From contig QIHH01000078.1 of NCBI GenBank assembly GCA_003230195.1, positions 1 to 5,758 of the forward strand: a stretch of DNA of 5,758 nt, written 5' to 3'. Positions 1 through 5,231 of the stretch are shown one piece after another. Source of the DNA: Gammaproteobacteria bacterium (GTDB lineage: Bacteria; Pseudomonadota; Gammaproteobacteria; SZUA-140). How positions within the stretch are numbered: position 1 is the stretch's first letter; every line of letters starts with the position of its first letter. Under the pieces are notes generated by a model. That model had not been told where the DNA came from. It did not search any database and saw only the letters and a program-made list of their open reading frames with translations. Both the position numbers and the translations under genes were made by a program.

Positions 1-411
1 GATGAACGGATTGAGATCGCGCGCAAGATATTAGAGCGTGTGCAGCTGGATGGTGATCACCTGTGGCGTTACCCGCATGAGTTTTCGGGTGGTCAACGTC
101 AACGTATCGGACTGGCGCGTGCGTTAGTATTGAACCCTAAATTTATCGTATGTGATGAAGTCACCAGCGCGCTGGATGTCTCGGTGCAGGCCGAAGTGTT
201 ACAGTTGTTGATGGAACTGCGCGCAGAAAAAGATCTTACGCTGCTCTTTATTACGCACGACATCAGTGTGGTTGAGTATGTGAGTGATGAGATGGCGGTG
301 ATGCATAATGGTAAAATTGTTGAACGCGGCCTAACGGCTGACATCTGCCGTAACCCGCAACAGGAATACACCCAAAACCTGCTTTCTGCAGTGCCTCGTC
401 TGGTACTGTAA
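1..411 (+). CDS. ABC transporter ATP-binding protein, peptide/nickel family (5' end outside window)
   Basis: This is the C-terminal 136 residues of a cytoplasmic ATPase subunit that would power an oligopeptide/dipeptide/nickel-type importer. The frame is open from base 1, so the GTG at 40 is an internal valine and the true start lies upstream. Visible parts, in fragment numbering: ABC signature FSGGQRQR at 28-35, Walker B IVCDE at 49-53, D-loop SALD just after, and the switch histidine in ITHD near 86. Walker A and the Q-loop lie left of the window. The residue after the catalytic glutamate is valine (CDEVTSALD), where this family usually has proline. The protein ends soon after the last NBD helices (AVPRL) and lacks the cysteine-rich C-terminal extension present in the next gene. 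It closely resembles the second NBD of that gene. Substrate is unknown. It could itself be the end of a longer or fused ATPase. Confidence 0.93.
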   Translation, partial: DERIEIARKILERVQLDGDHLWRYPHEFSGGQRQRIGLARALVLNPKFIVCDEVTSALDVSVQAEVLQLLMELRAEKDLTLLFITHDISVVEYVSDEMAVMHNGKIVERGLTADICRNPQQEYTQNLLSAVPRLVL

Positions 412-417
412 ACCCAG

Positions 418-2451
418 ATGAATCATTCACAAGCTGCCCCGTTATTGCGAGTCGAAAGCCTCGTCACCACCTTTGAAAGCCATCAGCAAACGGTACGCGC
501 TGTGGATGGCGTCAGTCTGGCGATTCATCGTGGTGAAACCTATGCGCTACTGGGTGAATCGGGGTGTGGCAAATCGATGACCTCCTTTTCGATTATGCGT
601 CTGTTACCACCCACTGGGCGTGTTAGCGGCGGGCGGGTGATGTTTGATGGTGAAGACCTGATGACACTATCAGATGAAAAGATGCGACGCATCCGGGGTA
701 ACCGGATCGCAATGATCTTTCAAGAACCGATGACCTCGCTTAACCCGGTGGTGACGGTTGGTGAGCAGATTGCTGAGTCAGTACGCCTGCACCAGAATTT
801 AAACGGCGCAGCGGTTAAGGAAAAGGTTGAAGCACTGCTCAACGATGTCGGTATGGCTGACCCTCTGCAGCGTTATGGCGATTATCCACACCAACTCTCG
901 GGAGGGATGAAGCAACGTGTGATGATTGCGATTGCACTGGCAGGTGAGCCAGAGTTGCTGATTGCCGATGAACCGACCACAGCACTGGATGTCACGATTC
1001 AGGCACAGGTGCTAGCACTGCTGAAAAAATTACAGCAGGAACGTGGGATGGCGCTGTTGTTGATCACGCATGATCTTGGTGTGGTTTCCGAGATGGCAGA
1101 TACCGTTGGTGTGATGTATGCCGGTCAATTAGTAGAAGAGGCGACTCGCGCGCAATTTTTCTCGCAGGCGAAACACCCTTATAGTCAGAAACTGTTTGAA
1201 TCGCTGCCTGATATTGAAAAGCGAGACCAACCGCTCGCGGTGATTCATGGTGCTGTGCCATCACTGGCGGCTTCATTTTCTGGCTGTCGTTTTGCCGAGC
1301 GTTGTGATTTTAGCAAGGCGGATTGCCATCAACATCTACCGCGCTGGATAGACCAGGGGGGAGAGCATGGGTTGCGTTGTCATATGGTTGATCCTGCTTA
1401 TATTGACGTGTTCAAAAACAATGCAGCAGATCTAGCGCCGCGTCAGCCGCTCGCCAGCGTGGTAAAAAACCGAGCGGATACAGCGCCACTGTTAGCAGTA
1501 CGAGATCTTAAGGTGCATTTTCAGGTCAGAAAAGGGCTGTTTAATCGCAATGCTGGCAAACTTTATGCAGTTGATGGTCTCTCACTACAGATTAAAAAGG
1601 AGCGCACATTGGCGCTGGTGGGTGAGTCAGGTTGTGGTAAGACCACCGTCGGCAAGGCGATTCTACAATTGCATCGCGCTACCAGTGGCGAAATATTATT
1701 TGAAGGCGATGATCTCACGCAGATCAGCGATGCTGAGTTGCGTTTTCGTCGTAATGATTTTCAAATTATCTTCCAGGATCCCTTTTCATCGATGAACCCG
1801 CGCATGAAAGTGGTTGATATTATCCGAGAGGGGATGGTGACGTTCGGTATTGTCGGCAGTGATGCCGAACAGTTGGCGCGGGTTGATCAATTACTAGCAC
1901 AGGTCGGCTTGCCATTGAATATGCGTGACCGTTACCCACATGAATTTTCAGGCGGACAACGCCAACGTATCTGTATTGCACGTGCGCTGGCGGTAAACCC
2001 TAAACTGATTATCTGTGACGAACCGACCAGCGCACTGGATGTTTCAGTACAGGCGCAGATTCTGAACCTGTTAAAAGAGTTGCAGCAAACCATCGGACTC
2101 TCATATCTCTTTATTACCCATAATCTTTCAGTGGTTTCCTATCTGGCGGATGAAGTGGCGGTGATGTATCTTGGACGAATTGTTGAGCAGGGAACGGTTG
2201 ACGATGTATTGAATCATCCGCAGCACCCTTATACACAAGCGTTAATTTCTGCAATACCGGCAATTGATAAAACAGATGGTCGGGCCTTAATTCGCCTTGA
2301 GGGTGATCTTCCTTCGCCTGCATCACCACCTGCCGGTTGCCATTTTCACACGCGTTGTCCAAAGGCGATGATGCAATGTGGTGAGCGTTACCCAAAAAAT
2401 TCAAATTTAAGTAACAGCCACCGAGTGAGTTGTTTTCTATATTTAGATTGA
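418..2451 (+). CDS. Fused double-ATPase subunit of a peptide/nickel-family ABC importer (GsiA/YejF-like architecture)
   Basis: This 677-residue cytoplasmic protein carries two complete nucleotide-binding domains, so one chain could supply both ATPase halves of a peptide-type importer. NBD1: Walker A GESGCGKS 46-53, Q-loop FQEP 101-104, signature LSGGMKQR 160-167, Walker B with ADEP to residue 186, switch His 218. NBD2: Walker A GESGCGKT 402-409, Q-loop FQDP 452-455, signature FSGGQRQR 510-517, Walker B with CDEP to 536, switch His 568. All catalytic residues look intact. Each NBD is followed by an oligopeptide-transporter C-terminal extension with four cysteines: C290, C296, C303, C321 and C641, C647, C654, C672. 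The ATG lies 6 bases after the preceding stop with no clear Shine-Dalgarno sequence, so translational coupling is likely. Fused ATPases of this kind include GsiA (glutathione) and YejF (microcin C/peptides). The substrate here cannot be assigned without the binding protein and permeases. Confidence 0.96.
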   Translation: MNHSQAAPLLRVESLVTTFESHQQTVRAVDGVSLAIHRGETYALLGESGCGKSMTSFSIMRLLPPTGRVSGGRVMFDGEDLMTLSDEKMRRIRGNRIAMIFQEPMTSLNPVVTVGEQIAESVRLHQNLNGAAVKEKVEALLNDVGMADPLQRYGDYPHQLSGGMKQRVMIAIALAGEPELLIADEPTTALDVTIQAQVLALLKKLQQERGMALLLITHDLGVVSEMADTVGVMYAGQLVEEATRAQFFSQAKHPYSQKLFESLPDIEKRDQPLAVIHGAVPSLAASFSGCRFAERCDFSKADCHQHLPRWIDQGGEHGLRCHMVDPAYIDVFKNNAADLAPRQPLASVVKNRADTAPLLAVRDLKVHFQVRKGLFNRNAGKLYAVDGLSLQIKKERTLALVGESGCGKTTVGKAILQLHRATSGEILFEGDDLTQISDAELRFRRNDFQIIFQDPFSSMNPRMKVVDIIREGMVTFGIVGSDAEQLARVDQLLAQVGLPLNMRDRYPHEFSGGQRQRICIARALAVNPKLIICDEPTSALDVSVQAQILNLLKELQQTIGLSYLFITHNLSVVSYLADEVAVMYLGRIVEQGTVDDVLNHPQHPYTQALISAIPAIDKTDGRALIRLEGDLPSPASPPAGCHFHTRCPKAMMQCGERYPKNSNLSNSHRVSCFLYLD

Positions 2452-2592
2452 GTACCGAGCTTATATGTTTTATTTCCTATTCGATATTCCCGCTCGTTTT
2501 ATTCTATGAAAATATTTGATCATATCACGGCCAATAGTGTGCGATGGATTGGAAGACTAGGTCCTTTAGGGTAGTGATTTCAATTTTGTGGT

Positions 2593-2613
2593 GATTTTCA
2601 TATTGTGAAAATC
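2593..2613. repeat. Perfect 8-bp inverted repeat with 5-base spacer (operator-like dyad)
   Basis: GATTTTCA (2593-2600) and TGAAAATC (2606-2613) are exact reverse complements around TATTG. The arms are AT-rich and no T-run follows directly, so it is a poor terminator; its centre-to-centre spacing of 13 bases suits a dimeric DNA-binding regulator. It lies about 85 bases upstream of the -35 element of the histone-like gene's promoter. Regulator binding is inference. It could instead be a chance AT-rich palindrome. Confidence 0.5.
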
Positions 2614-2697
2614 TCTTTATCACTCCTTTTTTGCCATTAAATTTGGTTTTCAGTCCTGTTATTTTAACTTTAAGATTGAAAATAATTGAAGATGGAT

Positions 2698-2727
2698 TTG
2701 GAAAATGTCAAGTATTGTGATTATAAT
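2698..2727 (+). promoter_or_regulatory. Sigma70-type promoter of the histone-like gene
   Basis: A perfect -10 hexamer TATAAT (2722-2727) lies 18 bases downstream of TTGGAA (2698-2703), a 4/6 match to the -35 consensus. The region just upstream is rich in A/T tracts, as in UP elements. The predicted start point, 6-8 bases after the -10, falls around 2733-2735, inside the left arm of the inverted repeat at 2732-2785. Confidence 0.75.
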
Positions 2728-2731
2728 GGCG

Positions 2732-2785
2732 CGCCTCTGATTAATTCATGAACGAAATTTTATTGTTATGACTTAATCAGAGGCG
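2732..2785 (+). repeat. 13-bp perfect inverted repeat; predicted 5' UTR stem-loop
   Basis: CGCCTCTGATTAA (2732-2744) is the exact reverse complement of TTAATCAGAGGCG (2773-2785). After one mismatch (2745/2772) the pairing resumes with TCAT (2746-2749) against ATGA (2768-2771), then a possible G-U and an A-U pair, leaving a loop of about 14 bases. As RNA this is a stem of nearly 20 positions, starting at or within 1-3 bases of the predicted mRNA 5' end and ending 20 bases before the ribosome binding site. A run of five T (2792-2796) follows only after a 6-base gap, so it is not a standard terminator. It may stabilise the mRNA 5' end, or act as a split operator in DNA. Confidence 0.8.
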
Positions 2786-2805
2786 ACATAATTTTTCTAA
2801 CCATT

Positions 2806-2810
2806 AAGGA
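2806..2810 (+). promoter_or_regulatory. Ribosome binding site of the histone-like gene
   Basis: AAGGA lies 5 bases before the ATG at 2816 and is preceded by an unstructured A/U-rich stretch (2786-2805) beyond the 5' stem-loop, so it should be accessible. It fixes the start codon. Confidence 0.8.
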
Positions 2811-2815
2811 ATCCC

Positions 2816-3409
2816 ATGGTCGATAATAAAAAAGCGACAACCAAAAAAAGAGCAGCTAAAAAGACAACTGCTAAAAAGCCAACCACAAAAAAACGTGTAG
2901 CCAAGAAAAAAACAGTGCCGAGTAACAGCGCATTGCTAGCAGTAACACCGGTTAATAAAGATCACGCAAAGTCTATTGCGGTATTAGTAAAAGCGGTTGC
3001 TAAATCTGAACGTGCTGATAAAGCATCATCATCAGCAGCGGACAAAGTTGCGGCAGCGAAAGATAAGGCTGCTAAAGCCAAAGCTAATGCCAAAGCTAAG
3101 AAAACAGAGGCGGCTAAAAAAGCAGTGTCCCGTGCTGCCGAAGGTTTTGATAAAGCAAATGCTGCACTAGCGGATAAAGTGGCTGAATCTAAAGCTGCGG
3201 CTGCAACCACTGCAGAAGCGGCTAGCGAAGTAAGAGCGGGCATCGCGAAAGACCAGGCGAAACAGGCGGCTGTTGCCGCTTTTTCTGAAAAATGGGAAAA
3301 ACAGTACGATCGCAAAGCGAATGCAGCGGCAAAAACTAAAGCAAAAGCTAAAAAAGCAGCGGCGAAGAAAGCTGCCGCTAAGAGAAGGGCGGCTAAAAAG
3401 GCTGCTTAA
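2816..3409 (+). CDS. Histone H1-like Lys/Ala-rich DNA-binding protein
   Basis: The 197-residue product is built almost wholly from Ala and Lys with some Thr, Asp and Glu, has no cysteine, and has a single Trp (160). Three parts are visible. A basic N-terminal tail (about 5-32) has repeated KK/KKR blocks separated by Thr/Ala. A central segment (about 50-165) mixes Ala and Lys with regularly placed Asp/Glu and should be long amphipathic helix. A C-terminal tail (about 168-197) holds KAKAKK and KKAAAKK-type repeats as in eukaryotic H1 tails. Bacterial proteins of this composition include Pseudomonas AlgP, Bordetella BpH1 and chlamydial Hc1/Hc2, which bind DNA non-specifically or compact the nucleoid. 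Strong signals frame the gene: consensus promoter, 5' stem-loop, good ribosome binding site and intrinsic terminator, so it appears monocistronic and potentially highly expressed. DNA binding is inferred from composition; the low-complexity sequence does not prove homology. Confidence 0.85.
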   Translation: MVDNKKATTKKRAAKKTTAKKPTTKKRVAKKKTVPSNSALLAVTPVNKDHAKSIAVLVKAVAKSERADKASSSAADKVAAAKDKAAKAKANAKAKKTEAAKKAVSRAAEGFDKANAALADKVAESKAAAATTAEAASEVRAGIAKDQAKQAAVAAFSEKWEKQYDRKANAAAKTKAKAKKAAAKKAAAKRRAAKKAA

Positions 3410-3431
3410 TTCTCAGCTATCGTTGATGTTC

Positions 3432-3471
3432 AAAAAAGGGATGGTGCCATTGCACGGCACCACCCTTTTTT
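3432..3471 (+). terminator. Strong intrinsic terminator after the histone-like gene
   Basis: TGGTGCC (3442-3448) pairs with GGCACCA (3456-3462) around a 7-base loop. The stem extends through GGG/CCC with one bulged A (3441), and then through six A (3432-3437) against six T (3466-3471). The T-run gives rho-independent termination on the plus strand. The A-run on the other side would let it work in the reverse direction too, but no minus-strand gene needs it here. It separates the histone-like gene from the glycosyltransferase gene. Confidence 0.93.
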
Positions 3472-3508
3472 GTAAAAAATTCTATGCTGCTCGCAAGTTT
3501 GCATGGAT

Positions 3509-3525
3509 GAGATAATGGAGATAAT
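3509..3525 (+). repeat. Direct repeat GAGATAAT x2, possible overlapping -10 elements
   Basis: GAGATAAT occurs at 3509-3516 and again at 3518-3525, one base apart. Each copy contains GATAAT, a 5/6 match to a -10 hexamer. A partial -35, TTGCAT at 3499-3504, is 15 bases from the second copy, which is short. Since the strong terminator lies just upstream, the glycosyltransferase gene needs a promoter about here, and this is the best candidate. Confidence 0.35.
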
Positions 3526-3557
3526 CCCTTCTTTGTTTCATAGAATCTCTTACGCTC

Positions 3558-4379
3558 ATGCCGTCTATTTCTGTTATTATTCCGACTTACAATCGAATTA
3601 AAACGTTACCACGTGCGATTGAGTCGGTACTGGTGCAAACTCATCCGGCGGATGAGTTGATTATCGTTGATGATGGCTCGACTGATGGCACCGCGACATG
3701 GATTGGTAAACACTACCCCCAGATTAAACTCATCAAGCAGCAAAATTGCGGTGTGAGTACAGCGCGTAATCGTGGCATTGAGGTCGCCGGTGGGGAATGG
3801 ATCGCGCTACTCGATTCTGATGATGAATGGCTGCCCGAAAAACTGGCAAAACAGCTCGCGTTACTCGTTAGTGAACCTGAACTCAAACTTGTTCATAGTG
3901 ATGAAATTTGGATTCGTAATGGTGTGCGTATCAACCAGATGAAAAAACATACCAAAAAAGGTGGCTGGATATTTCAAGACTGCCTACCACTCTGTGCCAT
4001 CTCACCCTCTGCAGTGATGATCCACCGTTCAATCTTTGATGATGTCGGCCGGTTTGATGAATCACTACCTGCCTGTGAAGACTACGACTTGTGGTTACGT
4101 ATCACCTCTCGTTACCCGGCGCTCTATTGTGATGAACCATTGATCCAGAAATATGGTGGCCATGAAGACCAGCTTTCTCGAAAATACTGGGGAATGGATC
4201 GTTTTCGCATTAAGGCGTTGGTGAGTATTTTGGAAGCGGATGAGCTTGATGAAGGAGATTATGCTGCTGCTCTTGAGATGATGTTGGGTAAAGCGAAGGT
4301 GGTGTTGAGTGGGGCAATAAAACGAAATAACGATGACGTTATCGCCACTTATGAGGCATTAATAGCGAGGTGGCGTTAG
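3558..4379 (+). CDS. Family 2 glycosyltransferase (GT-A fold)
   Basis: The 273-residue protein should transfer a sugar from a nucleotide-sugar donor to an unidentified acceptor such as a surface glycan or lipid. It shows the GT2 order: SVIIPTYNR at 5-13, the nucleotide-binding aspartates in VDDGSTDGT (37-45), the GVSTARNRG segment at 65-73, the metal-binding DxD-type motif DSDDEW at 86-91, and ED at 174-175 in CEDYDLWLR, the usual place of the catalytic base. There is no signal peptide or membrane segment, so it is cytosolic, perhaps membrane-associated. The C-terminal region (about 200-273) is helical and charged. No good Shine-Dalgarno sequence precedes the ATG, but an in-frame stop at 3522-3524 and the lack of other upstream starts support it. 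No other glycan gene is visible, so its pathway is open. Confidence 0.93.
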   Translation: MPSISVIIPTYNRIKTLPRAIESVLVQTHPADELIIVDDGSTDGTATWIGKHYPQIKLIKQQNCGVSTARNRGIEVAGGEWIALLDSDDEWLPEKLAKQLALLVSEPELKLVHSDEIWIRNGVRINQMKKHTKKGGWIFQDCLPLCAISPSAVMIHRSIFDDVGRFDESLPACEDYDLWLRITSRYPALYCDEPLIQKYGGHEDQLSRKYWGMDRFRIKALVSILEADELDEGDYAAALEMMLGKAKVVLSGAIKRNNDDVIATYEALIARWR

Positions 4380-4651
4380 TTTACGCTTATTGGGTATTCG
4401 ACGGGACTAAGTACCGCGATCCCCGGTTTGTTCAAAACACGTGTATAGATCATGCTGGTCGAGACATGCTATGACCCCAAAATATTCGGGTTAGATCACA
4501 GTTTATTTTATATAGCACTGCCAAGGTTGCCTTAGCAAGTAGGTTTGGATTGAACTTATAGTGACTTGAGAATACGTATCCAGGCGGCATCAGTAGACAG
4601 CGGTGCTCTAAATTACTGAGTGATGATTAGTTAGAAGAGGTCGTTGTATTA
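4380..4651. other. Intergenic region without supported gene
   Basis: This 272-base gap holds only short open frames without ribosome binding sites. Near-palindromic TGCCAAGG (4519-4526) and CCTTAGCA (4530-4537) match in 7 of 8 positions around TTG. A weak promoter for the next gene may be TTGGAT (4545-4550), 17 bases, GAGAAT (4568-4573). No clear terminator follows the glycosyltransferase gene. Confidence 0.6.
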
Positions 4652-5098
4652 ATGAAATGTAATGCTTGCGGTGTTGATATGCCGTCAAATCAGGGGAATA
4701 CCCTGTGTACTATTTGTGTGAATAAAAAGGCCGATGAACTAAAAAAGGCTAGAGGGCGACGATTCAAACAATATCTACTGTATTCCAGCATGATCGCGTT
4801 GTTACTTATACTGTCCATCTCTCTTAAAGAAAATAGAAATAGTGATCAAATGCAATTAAAAGTGATTGGAGATGGCGCTGAGCTAGCGATACTGGCAAAA
4901 GATTATGTTTTTTCTCAAATCAAAATCAGAGCATGTAACGCGGCTGGCAAACACGACAAAGCCGAAAATAGTCGTCATTTAATGGGTGTGCTTGAAAAAA
5001 ATATTTTTGATGAAGATTCTTATAGCAGCGCACAGGTCACTGCGGCAGTACAGACAGCCGAGGAGTATTATCTACTCTCTCCAGTGGGTGGTTGTTAG
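4652..5098 (+). CDS. Zinc-ribbon, single-pass membrane protein of unknown function
   Basis: I do not recognise this 148-residue protein. It starts with a compact C-X2-C (C3, C6) and C-X2-C (C19, C22) pair, typical of a small zinc ribbon. A basic stretch follows (KKARGRR, about 31-37), then one hydrophobic helix at about 41-58. The basic residues before the helix predict the zinc ribbon in the cytoplasm and residues 59-148 in the periplasm. The outer part is soluble, mixed-charge and probably mainly helical, with C95 and a C-terminal C148 that could form a disulfide. The start is preceded by AAGAGG (4635-4640), 11 bases upstream, which is rather far; an in-frame stop at 4628-4630 excludes a longer form. 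The gene is flanked by non-coding DNA and faces the ParA-like gene. Zinc-ribbon-plus-TM proteins can be regulators or assembly factors, but no function is claimed here. Confidence 0.8.
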   Translation: MKCNACGVDMPSNQGNTLCTICVNKKADELKKARGRRFKQYLLYSSMIALLLILSISLKENRNSDQMQLKVIGDGAELAILAKDYVFSQIKIRACNAAGKHDKAENSRHLMGVLEKNIFDEDSYSSAQVTAAVQTAEEYYLLSPVGGC

Positions 5099-5231
5099 CA
5101 TGTTGGCGTTGTTTTTCAGCAATCGTCGCTGCCGGCATCACCAAGTGTATATGCGGATGAAAATCGCCCTAGCATCATTATAGATGCCTGCTTTTAACGC
5201 CGTCAGAGGGCAAAAGAACAGTTTTTATCTG
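5099..5231. other. Convergent intergenic region with weak terminator-like hairpins
   Basis: For the plus strand, GCATC (5172-5176) pairs with GATGC (5183-5187) around 6 bases and is followed after CTG by CTTTT. For the minus strand, AACAG (5233-5229) pairs with CTGTT (5221-5217) around 7 bases and is followed by CTTTT; this hairpin overlaps the stop codon of the ParA-like gene. Both stems are only 5 bp, so terminator function is doubtful. Confidence 0.35.

Larger units (their letters stand above)
2452..2815. other. AT-rich intergenic region with promoter and two inverted repeats
   Basis: No gene is supported in this 364-base gap. The left part (about 2452-2580) shows no convincing terminator for the ABC operon: only a 5-bp CGAGC/GCTCG pair with a 31-base loop (2456-2460, 2492-2496) followed by TTTTATT. 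The right part holds an 8-bp dyad at 2593-2613, a sigma70-like promoter at 2698-2727 preceded by an A/T-rich stretch, a long inverted repeat at 2732-2785, and the ribosome binding site of the histone-like gene. Confidence 0.8.

Noticed and set aside
2456..2496. CGAGC/GCTCG pair followed by TTTTATT as a terminator for the ABC operon
   Set aside because: Only 5 bp with a 31-base loop, too weak to call.
2506..2574. A 22-codon open frame starting ATG AAA ATA TTT in the gap after the ABC genes
   Set aside because: It has no ribosome binding site, lies in an AT-rich non-coding stretch, and its length is expected by chance.
2732..2785. The 13-bp inverted repeat as transposon or insertion-sequence ends
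   Set aside because: Only 28 bases lie between the arms, with no transposase and no flanking target duplication seen. Its position at the transcription start fits a regulatory or mRNA role better, although a very small mobile repeat cannot be fully excluded without a genome search for other copies.
2962..3315. Ala/Ser-rich open frame of 117 codons on the minus strand within the histone-like gene
   Set aside because: It is the antisense shadow of the Lys/Ala codon repeats; it has no promoter or ribosome binding site of its own.
4379..4474. An open frame running past the glycosyltransferase stop (about 30 codons with mixed, gene-like residues), considered as a gene remnant
   Set aside because: It has no start or ribosome binding site, I recognise no family in it, and its length is compatible with chance. 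A translated search of 4380-4520 would decide.
4986..5183. Overlapping plus-strand open frame of 65 codons at the end of the zinc-ribbon gene
   Set aside because: Most of it overlaps the better supported gene in another frame and it has no ribosome binding site.
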